NCBI GenBank assembly: GCA_021234155.1
Contig: JAJEKV010000818.1
Location: 21,126-85,125 of the forward strand
From: Isoetes taiwanensis
Lineage: Eukaryota > Streptophyta > Lycopodiopsida > Isoetales > Isoetaceae
DNA length: 64,000 nt
Reading direction: 5' to 3'
Made by a program: the position numbers and the translations under genes. Shown one piece after another: positions 35,423-46,179 of this stretch (positions are counted from its first letter, which is position 1; every line of letters begins with the position of its first letter). The notes beneath the pieces are model-generated. The model did not search any database. It saw only the letters and a list, made by a program, of their open reading frames with translations, and was not told the origin of the DNA.

Positions 35423-36632
35423 AATTCAGCTCCAAATGGATGCCTGATATGGCTAATCCAAAGTTAGAAATGCAGAAACACTCTCAAACGTTTTAACATC
35501 CCAAGTCCTTGCACATATACAGGTCATGTTCATGTACAACAATAACAAATGATAATGAAAAGATTAAATTCTGATGTTGGTTAATTTTAAGTAAGTTATG
35601 TGAAGTTGGTTTCTTGAATAATGTCTCAGATTTTGCATGTCATTAGGTTCTTGAATGTCTCAGATTTTGCAAAGGATCCAAAAAACCATTGCTGGTTGGT
35701 TTAAGCACTATTAGTATGCAGAGGCATACATATCCATTATGCATTAGCAGCTTTTTCAGGTATGTAATCTTTGAAATATGACAAGGATTTAGGTTTGTGG
35801 AGGTTAAAAAAGGAAATCTTAATGATGGCATGAGATAGAGGGTTGGACCCGCAACAGAGTGATGGAAGATGATTTTGCTTTAAATTTTTTAGTCTACATT
35901 GTATTTCAAAAGATGTGAATAGAGTTTTGGTTTATAAAAAACATACTGGCTTTGGCATTGAAAAAGCATGAAATCCTTCCAAGCTATTCTCATCACAAAT
36001 GGCTATTTCATTTGGATAGATACTAGCATTCATGCTTAGCATTTGCAGGTCAGATTTCGGATGGAGAAAATTTTGCTGGTTGCAATTGAATTCTGAAGTG
36101 GATGTCCCACTTCAAATCAGCATGAAGAAGTACATGCACTGTTCTAAATAACTTCATTTTATATCTCCTCTTTTTTAAGTAGTTTAAGATTTGTCCACTT
36201 GCTGCATTCTTTTCTTTAAAGTAGACAATGGTTGAAGCCCATATTTTTTTTTGATGTGCATGTACCTTAAACATTGATGGGGCCTATTCTATATAATGTG
36301 ATGGGATCCAATGATCTCAACTGAAGCAATAAGGAGTGAATAAATCCAATCTTTGGTTGAGATAGATATTTTGTATGGTCCCGAATGAACACAAGCAACA
36401 AGATTATTCTCATCATTGCATGTAGATGTTTGGTCTAGTAAAGAGAAAGAAAGAATAAAATACATGTTTTTTCTGCCCCTCTCATTTTTAGTGTTATGTG
36501 CTCTTGTCCTTAGGAGCATGAGCATGAGACCACAACACAGGTGCGCTTATCTTATGGAACTCATATGTACAAAAACCATATTATAAATCAATCATTGAAG
36601 AAATCATATGGCTGGGTATAAACAGTGCCATA
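35423..36632. other. Non-coding right part of unit 1
   Basis: AT-rich. Frames of up to 78 codons without motifs. It separates the transposase from the right subterminal repeats. Confidence 0.5.
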
Positions 36633-36880
36633 TACAAGACACGGTATATCAGAACTTTCTCAGTTATATTAAGAATAAATATGCAAGACACGATATCAGA
36701 ACTTTCTCAGTTATATTAATACTTAAGCATACAAAAAGCTCACAAAAAAACTTTACATTAGGAGCCCACTTCAAATGGCATATCTTAAAAATAGCTTCGA
36801 CATTTCTTACATACATCCGATTTCGTAACCTTTATATCCGAACTGTAACCTTTATATATCCAAACTGGAACCTTTATTGA
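36633..36880 (+). repeat. Right subterminal tandem repeats of unit 1
   Basis: A ~48-bp tandem pair ('caagacacg..atatcagaac' + 'tttctcagttatatta') lies at 36636-36720. Three ~22-bp units ('gtaacctttatat..aact') lie at 36826-36878, directly inside the right inverted repeat. Confidence 0.7.
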
Positions 36881-36896
36881 TCACCCTCCGGCCATG
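36881..36896 (-). repeat. Right inverted repeat of unit 1
   Basis: TCACCCTCCGGCCATG, the perfect reverse complement of 28920-28935. The next base begins the 80-bp segment that also precedes unit 1. Confidence 0.8.
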
Positions 36897-37195
36897 TATT
36901 ACATTATATTGATCACATTACAATGCTTATTTAAATAAAAAAAACAAAGTGCTGCGCACGGAGGGTTGCCATCCATGGCGGAGGGTGATGTCATGAACCT
37001 ACTCGAAAACAAGGAAAATACGTGGAAAATACGCAAGAAATACGGAAGAAATACGCCAAGATCGGCAAAGAATCTGATATATGAACAGGAATCAAGAATA
37101 CAATAGCCCGAAGGCAAGCAAGAATACGAGACAGATGCCTAGAAGGCTCAAGACTGGCGTTGAACCAGAATGGTTTGACAAGAAGGAGGTGCCTC

Positions 37196-37203
37196 CTTAT
37201 ATA
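37196..37203 (-). promoter_or_regulatory. TATA box of the solo LTR
   Basis: Minus strand TATATAAG, about 72 bp downstream of the heat-shock element in that orientation. It would start transcription toward 37170 and lower. Confidence 0.55.
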
Positions 37204-37274
37204 TCTAGACCAAAGGTCAGGATCGCGCCACTCCAATGGATGAGATCGCGCCAAGTGTCGCGCATGCATTTAGG

Positions 37275-37302
37275 TTCTAGAACATTCTAGAACCTTCTGG
37301 AG
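37275..37302. promoter_or_regulatory. Heat-shock element (five perfect alternating units)
   Basis: TTC-ta-GAA-ca-TTC-ta-GAA-cc-TTC-tg-GAG: five consecutive nTTCn/nGAAn pentamers with correct spacing plus an imperfect sixth. Trimeric heat-shock factors bind three or more such units. The arrangement upstream of a TATA box recalls the heat-activated Copia element ONSEN (comparison from family knowledge, not homology). Confidence 0.7.
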
Positions 37303-37339
37303 ATAGTCCCACATATGAGGAAGACGTGAAGGAATGTCT

Positions 37340-37400
37340 TCAACAACTATTAGTAGCGCACTTGGCAAGGGTGTGTGGTTGCGAGTTCAAACCCTGTCTT
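37340..37400 (+). other. tRNA-like segment inside the solo LTR
   Basis: 'tagcgcacttggcaaggg' followed by 'ggttgcgagttcaaaccc' resembles the anticodon arm and T arm of a tRNA. GTTCAAACCC (37385-37394) fits the pol III B-box. The D-arm side is degenerate and no acceptor stem closes, so it is not a functional tRNA. It may be a SINE head absorbed by the LTR. Confidence 0.4.
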
Positions 37401-38719
37401 GTGCAACTACCCTTTTGCATCAGTGTGACGACCATCTTTTGTACATAGGAGTATAATGTTCGTATGATACGAATATCCGTATGGTCGTCACAGGTGAAGT
37501 GACTTAAATCATACTTGAAAGTCATGTTTTTACAGTAAATCAAAATTGCTATTTTAAAACATTGATATTTTGTGAAGGTGATGGTACCCATTTGCATCAC
37601 TAACTGCTCCTTAGATGTTGAGCTCTTACCTTTCCTCCCAAGACCTTTCCAAAAGGTAACTTGGCATATAAGGCCTACATCCTTTCAGGCCTTTATGGGC
37701 TATGCCCAAGGAGCCCTCTCCAAGCGGCTGCGACTGCTACATCTTCCATAGATTCTAGCTCAAATCGTAATAGTCCACCGAGGTAAAAGACAACTGACCT
37801 GAGTTGTAACGATCACATAAGTGGCCGAACCATACACATAATCAACCCCCACATCCACCACACAGGTTCACCACACAGTTCTACCACAAAGACCATCTAG
37901 CTCCACTACAAAGATCCACCATACAGGTCCCATGATCTCTCTACACAGATCCAAATCCATATATCCTTGATTCACCACACAGACCACTCATCTCCACCAC
38001 AAGGCCACACAGGTCATTTATCTGTCTACACAGATCCAGATCCATTTATCCTTCGTGACTGCATTTTAGATCATAATTGTAACAACCCACCGAGATAAAA
38101 AACAAATGGCCTCAAAAACAACTGGCTCAGTTATAAGATCCATATACCTAACAGAATGATAAACACCATCTAGAAGTTTTTTTTTTTTTTTATGTTTATA
38201 TGCATGAGCTGGTCTTCTTTAATGCAGGGTTTTAATCTTTGCACTAGGGGTGCAGTACACAGAATATAATTATTAAGGTCCCTTTAGGTGGCCAAAGGCA
38301 TGAACTCATACCTTTATATTTTTGGGTACAATAAAATAGAGTAAAGGTTCTAAGGTTTATGGCATAAGCGTTATAATTTTCAAGTTTAAGGTTTTCTCCC
38401 AGTTCTGACTTAGACTTGCTTCTCATTCATCTCAGCAGATTTTCTACAATGGTGGATAGTGGGTAGCGCACACATCGCGAACTACCCATAAAAAATAAAG
38501 GGAAAATCCAATTATATCATTTGGACCCCAACAAAATACAATGCTAATAGAGATCGGGCTAGTGTACTGCCGAAAAGCTTATCAACGGGATTAAAACCCC
38601 GCCCTTCGGTTTTCAAGGAAAACCCTAGTGATAAGCCGCCGGCAAGGGGCTTGGACAAACGTAAAGGCATAAAAATCGCTCCCAAAACCCACGAATGGAA
38701 AAGTGAAAACAGATGCGCT

Positions 38720-38818
38720 CGCTAACGTACGCACATCATCAACAAAACAACAAGACAAAACAAACCGGCCGCTAACTGCACTGCACATCATCAACAAAAC
38801 AACAAGACAAAACAAACC
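38720..38818 (+). repeat. ~50-bp tandem duplication
   Basis: Two copies of 'cacatcatcaacaaaacaac' + 'aagacaaaacaaacc', each preceded by a 'gctaac' word. Confidence 0.85.
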
Positions 38819-38889
38819 TCCCGAGTGGGAGGGATTCTGAGCGTGCCACAGCGATAAAAATACAATAACAAAGAAGGGGGAGGGTGGGT

Positions 38890-39415
38890 TCAAAGAGAAT
38901 AAGGATCACTGAGAGAGAAGAGGAAGCCGATGAGAAGTCGAAGCGAAACTTGGCCTAAAATAGCGAACTCCCAACCGAGCGGGCATCGCCGCCCGCATGC
39001 ATGCAAAACATGCATGCTTGTCCCATTCTAGAATCGCGATCCGATGTCTCGGATCGATGGGATTCTAGAATGGGACTCGCATGAAACCAACAAACCGCCC
39101 GAATACCAAAGGACTTCCTTAACAAACTAGGATCGAGGACGAAGGTCACAGGATGAAGGCTAAAGGCCGAGAAAGGACAGCATGAAAGAAATGCCAAATT
39201 GGCCAAACCAGGCAGGAAGAAGCCCCTCCCCTGCCTGAAACAATTCAAAGAGAATGCCGAGAGAGAAGAGGAAGCACCGATGAGAAGTCGGGCGTAAAAC
39301 GCCTAAAATAGCGAACTCCCAACCGAAACGGGGCATCGCGCGATGCATGCAAAACATGCATGCTCGTCCCATTCTAGAATCGCGATCCGATGTCTCGGAT
39401 CGATGGGATTCTCTT
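38890..39415 (+). repeat. ~175-bp direct repeat, ~350-bp period, with palindromic core
   Basis: 38890-39070 and 39243-39415 share 'gagagaagaggaag', 'ctaaaatagcgaactcccaa', 'gcatgcaaaacatgcatgc' and 'cgatccgatgtctcggatcg'. Each copy carries a GCATGCATG/CATGCATGC-type hairpin. In the first copy 39024-39078 forms a long near-perfect palindrome. Confidence 0.8.
39024..39078. repeat. Long palindrome (hairpin)
   Basis: TCCCATTCTAGAATC at 39024 pairs perfectly with its complement ending at about 39078, and an inner GATCCGA/TCGGATC stem surrounds a 4-base loop. The second repeat copy (39368-39415) keeps only the left arm and inner stem. Confidence 0.8.
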
Positions 39416-41164
39416 TTCTGTAACTCTAGTATCAGACTGATGCATGGCGCTTTTTTCCGAGCACATGGCGGGATATGAGACCTGGTGAGTGGCGGGCGAT
39501 AGGATGTTAAGATATTGGATCTACCACACACCGTGGTGGCACATAAGGTGAGATCTTGACTCATGCTAGGTGTTTAGCCATACCACTTATAGATTTTCAC
39601 GCAGCATCGACGGGTCTTACTTATGAACTACGGCATCAATGCCGGTTTTAATCATAGAATGCATTAGCTCTCATGCTTAGACTTTATTGGCATCACTTCA
39701 TACAACTGTGATCTCTGGCCAGGTACAAAGGCCAAGGGCGGAAAACTCTCATGGAAGGATGTCCGATTACTACTTAGATTGTGATTGACGGTTGCCCATA
39801 CTGATCGGATAGTGAGTCTATTCTTGAGGAGCGGTGGCTTTATGAATTCCAAGCTTGTCTTGAGCACAAATGAGATCGATTACATACTCATGGATGCTTG
39901 GGAGGAACACTTTGGGATTAAGCGTCCCCTGGATTAACCATCGAGCAATGATGCTCACAAGCAAAATTATATGGGAAGGCAGGGACGTGACACTGGAAAG
40001 CAGGGCACTTCCAGCTTCAGAAATGTTGTCCCAGACACACAGGATGGAGACAATGAATATGAACCCGATGACTCTCAGGTCTGATCATGTCATGCATTTA
40101 GGATTTCAACACATCATTTTGTATGTGTTGGTTCCTAACGTACTCTTACTTACTCTACAATAATCCCAGTTGGTTCAAGGTCACTCAAAGGATTGAGTTC
40201 GGGTTGGCTGTATTAATGCTTGACTTAGCTCACAAAGTGTTAAGATCTGGTCATTTTACTGGTTTTGTTGTTATGTCCTTTAAAGTCCAAGTGATGCACG
40301 AGTTACTGCTTGGATTTCTGCATTAATACATAGGATGCAGAAATGTATTTTGGATATTCCAATTGTTTATCTGGTCTTGTATTCATATTTTATTGCTTGG
40401 AATGAATTTGAGGGAAAAAGGTGACAATAGGTGACCAGCGAAGAGCTGAGAAACCTAATGTACCTTTTGGCCCCTCACTCATTACCAAAATCTTGCTAAT
40501 GTTGTGTTGGTTGGCTGCAAGTACCGGTTTCTCTTCCTATTGTTTCCTTTTTCCGATTTCAAGTTCGTGTCCTGGCTATAATATGGATAATATTGGTGGC
40601 ATTTCTTGCACTCTCACTCATATGGGGTTTTTTGAAAGGGAAGATTTACTAGCCCATACTTGATGATATTTTTAGCTCAATGCTATGATGATCAACAAAT
40701 CTATGAGTTCTGTCTTATAAGACTTGCTTTAAATTCTATCTGGTCGCTTTTTGTGGTGACAACTGTGCACACATGACTATAATGACAGAGTTTTTCATAT
40801 TTAAATGTTTTACCCATCTTTACTGAAAGAATCCACTATTTTCTTTACAATAGACTATGAGGCTGATTTTGTGCACTGATATTCAGACCTATCTTGACCA
40901 GACAGACCGACCATGGTGGTCTTAAAATATCATCACATCAGGGATTATGGGTTTGATGGAATGCTCTATAATATATTTCAAGTATTGAAACGTAGTGTTT
41001 GCTATTTTGATAAGTTCTGTTCCACGGGTTAAATGCATTGAAGTTGTCTCTGTTTGGTTTTATTAACATACAGAGGGTAATTGTTAGTAAACATGGCGAC
41101 ATATATTAGCTAGGAGCTTTGATGTTGCTGCTTAATTGGGGTTTGCACATAAACGGACATGTGC

Positions 41165-41600
41165 ACTTGCATGCATAGGCTAATAATGGCAAGCATGCAG
41201 TGGCCGAGAATGACACAGGGTTGCATATAATTGGCTTTACAAGTGGTGAACAGTTGCTGGCTAAACATGCATTTGGGCTAAAATGTAGCACGCTTTGTCA
41301 AAGATTTAAAATGACTTTAGTTACCTTTGGAACTGAAAGATACTTTAGTTGCATGCAGTCTGCTGGGAATTCAAATGATACCTTATTATAGACGTCTTTT
41401 CATATACTGGTATAATAACTTGCATGCAGTGGCTTAGAATTGCATGCATGCAAAGGCTGAGTGTGGCACAGTTTAAAATAAAAAATGGCATAACAAGTGG
41501 TGAACCAATGCAGTCTAAACATGCGGTGGTCTAATGATCTAAAAGGGCTTCAGTTTACTTATGGAACTGTATGACACTGGTTCTCACATCTTTGGTCTAA
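41165..41600 (+). repeat. Diverged ~230-bp direct repeat rich in 'gcatgc'
   Basis: 41165-41370 and 41420-41600 share 'ttgcatgca', 'gcagtggc..agaat', 'acaagtggtgaac' and 'ctaaacatgc' in the same order, with many differences. Confidence 0.6.
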
Positions 41601-42105
41601 ATATGCAAACTTTAGTTGAATATGAAGGATGACTTTGGGTCTTTTCAAACGTACACTTTAAAGTATTTGGTTTTTTTGAAAAAGTAAAGCCTATGACCAA
41701 AATTTACACGGTCTTATAGTTCTGCATGATCCTAAGCATCCATATTGGCTCTATGCATGGGAGTATTTAGCACGAATGGTTGCATGTGGCTCTGGCCTAC
41801 TGATATTACCATGTTATATCAGTTACAAAAAATATAGAAGGAACTTGACTATGTTTATGGACTTGTATTATCCACTAATAGTAGACCATTGGTCTTATGA
41901 CCTATTCATTCTTTATCTAGACCATAGGATTGATAATGAAGTGTTTTGAACTAAATACTTGATGTTCCATGGCGGATAGTGTCATCATGGATCTTGATCC
42001 TAGTATGAACTGATAAGACTGCATAAGGGATTGACCTGTGTTGATGTCACTACTAGTTGGTTGATGCCATGGCTAGTGTGGACTGGATTTTTTTTTTTTT
42101 TTTAT

Positions 42106-42905
42106 AAAATGTAACGAGATGACATATCATCTGTCCATCGCAGATACATAACTTCTACTGAGGAGATTTGCAGGGCAGGCTCAGAAATCCTTGACTTCAT
42201 TTTCTGACAATGCTTCTTTGCTGGGAGAGTGTGTCGCTGTTGTTTGACGACATGCAACATGATATCCAGGACAGGTTGAGAAAGCTTGATATATCATTGA
42301 GTTCAATTTTCTTTAAATCCACCCAGTCTGGAAACCAAATAATGATAATTCTTAGGTATGTTGGTTGACTCCATGCGTCATTTTGACTCTCCAGAGGGTC
42401 ATGGCTAGGATCTTGGCACAAAAGGTAATCTTACAAATGTGATTGTGCAACCTTCGTGTTACACAGCTCTCAAAACCCTTTAAGGTTCTCACTTCAGCCA
42501 ATTGGCAACCTTGAGGACAAGCACACATGAGAACCAGAACATCTCGTTAGAATGTATCCTGCTACATGATTTCCACATTGCACATCATTGAACTTTCTAC
42601 ATCCTCCAAGCAAAGTCATCCACGATATGTCAGTTGGTTCAAAAAGCATTGCTTCAATCCATCCTTCTGCATAGTCTAACCATCCCAATCATCCAAGCGT
42701 ATCAATAATGCACTCAAAAAGCATTATAAGTTGGTGAGATGTTGTAATTCTAGACCATTGAAGCAAAGAGATGAAGACCATTATGCACTAGACTAGCATG
42801 ATTACATGCATTAAGAATAGTAATAAAGGTTACCTTGTTTGATGCCATGCCTTCCAGCTGCATATCTTTGAAGCATTGTAAAGCCTTTTGCCCTTGCCCT
42901 TGCTG
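42106..42905 (-). pseudogene. PPR gene 3' fragment, copy 2
   Basis: Near-identical to 29625-30430 but with a cleaner frame. Minus-strand text includes ALQCFKDMQLEGM, NKVTFITILNACNHASLVHN and then ECIIDTLGWLGWLDYAEGWI, EPTDISWMTLLGGCRKFN and a stop at 42494. This is two PPR motifs and the start of the E region. An in-frame stop near 42760 and the lack of an N-terminus make it a fragment. It lies 3' of the NADPH oxidase fragment on the same strand. Confidence 0.75.
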
Positions 42906-43117
42906 AGCCTTTTCTTCTTAGATGTGTAGAATCCCCCGTCATAAATATAAGAACTTTTCCTTACAGATGGAGTGCAGAGCTTTTGTCTAGCAGAAGGTGA
43001 ATCTGCTATTAAGTGTTTCAGCTTATTATTTGGATTTTTCAGTCCTCCAGGTGTTATGGGAGATTATAGACTGTGATTTTCTATGAAGGCATCATGGGTT
43101 TAACATCAGAGGCATCT

Positions 43118-43830
43118 CTACAGAAGGAATCCTATGCAAGTGGAGCGTAGATAAGTAATAGTAGCCCTAGAAACTGGAAAAAGAAAAAGGGCCATATTTA
43201 ACTTTAAAACCACGGCAACACCCTTTGCAGTACAAACACAATATCCCATTATCTGAAAAGCGTCCCTGTTCTTGTATTGCAGAAATTTCCAGATAAAAAG
43301 ACCAACCATTGCCATTAACCAAGCTGAAATAACCCATATTCGTTGCCAATTATCAAGAATATAGCAGTTTAATTTGTGAGGTAGCAACACAAAATAGTCC
43401 TTTCTCGGTTGCTGCACTAGAACTTCACTGACTTCTTCAGGTGTTTCCATGCCAATTCGTGCTGGAGCAAGCAACAAAATTTCAAGTTGTTTCACCTGGA
43501 AACACGCAGGATTAATTATTTAAATTTCAAATAGTATTGCAATTGGTTAAACATGATACCTCAATATATCCTTGGTTATCACAATCAAGTTCATTCATAA
43601 TCAATGCTGCATATTCGCTAGCTTGCTCTTTTAGAATCCTTAACTGATTTGCAGAAGCACTCAGCAGAATGTTCTGGGAAAGCTATTTTCAGAACCTTGT
43701 TTGAACATAATTGTATAACAAGGTCCCATCAAACATTGTGCACACCAGATAGAAGAATTTTTTGTAAGAGTTACCTCTTTGACCTCTTCTATGGAAATTC
43801 TACCGTCCAAGTCTTTGTCACATCTGGCTC
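43118..43830 (-). pseudogene. Captured NADPH oxidase (RBOH) fragment with introns, copy 2
   Basis: Three exons are visible on the minus strand. The EF-hand exon ends at 43775 (CDKDLDGRISIEEVKE then GTAACT). The second exon (about 43690-43560) reads [20 protein letters not shown]... [12 protein letters not shown] then GTATCA. The third starts at 43495 after CAG and reads to about 43128, with LDNWQRIWVISAWLMAMVGL, WKFLQYKNRDAFQIMGYCVC, AKGVAVVLKLNMALFLFPVS and RATITYLRST. The last exon covers the first membrane helices and start of the ferric-reductase domain. The FAD/NADPH domain and N-terminus are missing, so no enzyme could be made. Exon-intron structure shows the transposon took up genomic DNA. 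Confidence 0.85.
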
Positions 43831-44294
43831 AAAATGGTCATATCATGTTCAAACACTGACATGCTAACATTAACCTATCATCATAGCAAAATGTTAAGCT
43901 TACAAGTCAAAGAATAAGCGAACTTAAGAGAATGGAAACCCTTGTCAGAAATCTGGAACCAGAAACTTTGAAGTTCTTCCTTTGTTATAGGGTCCAAAAA
44001 TGCTAGACCCTAGCAATTTAGCACGTCCTGGACATACATGCTGAATATGTGCTGGAGACTTTCATGCCCATCACCCGTTACCCTTCACCACCCTTCATTG
44101 TTTTTTCGCCCTGTACCATTTGCAGCGGGAAAGCAAAAGCAAGAATGATCTAGAGCGGTTTGGAGCTCCTGGATTGGAAATTTTTGCAGCCATGTCATCA
44201 ATCCAAGGGGCTTCAGTTGCATTCAGCGGGAAATTTTGGGATGAATGGCCATATTCTTTTGAGTTTAGTTTTGATTACAAGACAGTGGAGAGCA

Positions 44295-44729
44295 ATGGAT
44301 TGGGCACGATCTTTCTCTGAGTCTGTTGCTAGAACCGGTTCAGCATATAATTTTAGTGACTTGTTCTCCAATCTTCACCATTACGAAGAGCTAACTGCAG
44401 AATTTAGTGGTGTTTGCTCCAATTTGGCACAATCGATTCTTCATGAGGCAACCAATTCTAACCTTAGGCATAACCCTAGACCTTCTGATTACGAAATGGT
44501 TGATGAAAATAATGATGTCTTTGGTGGTGAACGTGCTCATAATGATGGTCTATTCAATGAAACTGTCAATTGCAATAACAATTGCAATTGTGATACTGAA
44601 AGGAAGCGGCTTCAAGCCGACAAGGCCGAGGTATCTTTTAATGTTGCTAGAAAACTCAATCTTCTTGATGAAAATGCTATTACTGATTACAAAACAGTAA
44701 AAAAAGTTGTGGAAAATTTGAAGAACTCG
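44295..44729 (+). pseudogene. DDE transposase-like gene, copy 2, 5' part
   Basis: ATG 44295 corresponds to 31771 of copy 1. The frame is open and near-identical up to codon 'KNS' at 44729, where the 13.9-kb element interrupts the first exon. The remainder continues at 58632. Confidence 0.85.
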
Positions 44730-46179
44730 GGGTGTAAAATCGCTAGTGGGGTACAACTTTTGGCGAAGCGTTTAAGCACTTTAAGTGCTGAAACTCGCGG
44801 ACGTCGAAGCAGATCACGCCCTTCTCCCTCCTTTTCCCCCGGCTTCGGATCGGTGTTTCTTTGTTGGCGATGGAGGCATGGGCGCGGATGATTTTCCCAC
44901 ACCATCGAGGTGCAGTGCAATTCGGGGTGAAGCCCCACGAGGAAGAAGCTTGGTTGGAAAATAATGTCACCGGATCGAGATTGGGATTACGTTTGGACAA
45001 AGAAGTTGAACAAGGGAAAGATAAAATGGCAATCGCGGCAAAGGAGCATCTTCAAGAGAAGTTGGAAACACTTCTGTAGACAAATCTACAAGAATTGTCA
45101 CAACAAAAGTAAGAAAAGCAAACCGGCCCTTGCTTTTTGCGTTTGAAAATTGCACTAGATCAATACTTGCACTCGAGGAACACAAAGTAACCGGGGCTGC
45201 ATTTTTGTCGTGCAATGTCAAAGATACCACAACAATAGACAAAAAAAATAGAGGCAGATGTTGTAGCACATGTTAGGAAAACCGAAATGAAGGCAAAGCC
45301 AAAGGTGGCAATTTGGATCAAATGAGGAGGTCATGTGATGAAAAACATAAAACCTTTAGAGAATGCAAAGACAGGAGATTGGAAAATCAGTTTTACTTAT
45401 CACAAAGAATCTGAAGCAAGAGGAAGTGAGCTGAAAGGCAATGAGAAGGCCTCCGGAATTTACGTAAAATGATGTTGGAAGAGGCTGAAAACAGCTTTAA
45501 GACAGGTCACAAATGATTTGGCTACAAACAGAGGAGTTCGCTTAATCCAACATGTGAGTTGGAGGCGAAATTAAAGATTTGGAGCGACCGCCCAGATGGA
45601 AACTTGGCACAGGAACAAGGTACAAAAAGCAATGAACCCTACATCCGTTAATGAGCGGGTCAAACGTAAACTCAAACTTGAGGAGGAGTTAAAAAGTTCT
45701 CGAAGAAGAACAGAGACTCCTGCATTTCTACATAAACAATTTGTGGAAGCTGAAAATGGATACTCCCGCAACATTTAGCATCTCTACTATTATCGAGATA
45801 AGTTGCTAGTGGAAGATTCATTTTATACATGTTCGGCATGTGGCGGAATTCACTAAAGCTTACGGAGTTAAGTTTAGCTTGAATTGCCAACATGAGTATC
45901 ATATAGCTTGTTGTTCATTGTTGAGAGGAGGACAATGTATTCATGGTTTTACGAAAGGTGCGGAGGGGTGTATTTGACGAGCTAGGTTTTGGCCATGTTG
46001 CGAGGTGCTTCAAATAGTACACCAAAAAAAGGATGTGTTAATCAGATCTCGCAATTGAGGTCTCACCGTTGAGGGTTCAAAGAAGGACAATGGTGCCATT
46101 TGAAGATGCACAACACCTGCAAAGTCCTATAGGAATCTGATCAATTGGATCGATTTGATTGCAACAATGAGAACCACCA

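Larger units (their letters stand above)
28840..36892 (+). mobile_element. 8-kb DDE transposon unit, copy 1
   Basis: The unit is defined by comparison with the copy that starts at 36893: both begin 'ccatgtattacattatattg'. Inverted repeats CATGGCCGGAGGGTGA at 28920-28935 and TCACCCTCCGGCCATG at 36881-36896 are a perfect 16-bp match and bound 7,977 bp. Inside, in order: subterminal short repeats (29200-29500), a PPR fragment with poly(A) (minus strand), an NADPH oxidase fragment with introns (minus strand), the DDE transposase-like gene (plus strand, 31771-35422), and subterminal repeats at the right end (36633-36720, 36824-36880). If CATG is a 4-bp target duplication, the inverted repeat proper starts at GCCGGAGGGTGA. 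Because CATG is its own complement this cannot be decided here. Confidence 0.7.
36989..37492 (-). mobile_element. Solo LTR (504 bp) with 5-bp target duplication
   Basis: The insert is flanked by GGTGA on both sides (36984-36988, 37493-37497). The empty site is present in copy 1 at 28931-28937. The element runs TGTCATGAAC...GTCGTCACA, the TG...CA ends and 5-bp duplication expected for an LTR left after recombination. A TATATAAG box and a heat-shock element, in promoter order only on the minus strand, suggest that orientation. The minus-strand start TGTGACGACCAT is repeated in inverted form at 37422-37433, giving a 12-bp hairpin near that end. A tRNA-like segment lies at about 37340-37400. Confidence 0.8.
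36893..38177 (+). mobile_element. 8-kb unit copy 2, left segment
   Basis: Apart from the 504-bp insertion, this matches 28840-29611 nearly base for base. It holds the left inverted repeat (36974-36988, one C shorter than in copy 1) and the left subterminal repeats. It ends at a poly-T tract, where copy 2 is interrupted by about 3.9 kb of unrelated DNA. Confidence 0.85.
38178..42105. mobile_element. ~3.9-kb insertion at the poly-T tract of copy 2
   Basis: Copy 1 is continuous across a poly-T run at 29611-29624. Copy 2 has a poly-T run at 38178-38193, then 3.9 kb absent from copy 1, then another poly-T run at about 42089-42105, after which the match resumes ('atgtaacgagatgacatatc'). Poly-T at both ends fits a retroposon inserted with its poly(A) tail on the minus strand and a T-rich target duplication. 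No coding motif was recognised. The insert contains several duplications and palindromes. Confidence 0.65.

Noticed and set aside
28840-36892. Helitron, because copies are head-to-tail
   Set aside because: Perfect inverted repeats near the ends and a DDE-type gene argue against it; no HUH or helicase motif and no CTRR end was seen.
37340-37400. Functional tRNA gene
   Set aside because: Only anticodon-arm and T-arm resemblance; no acceptor stem or complete D arm.
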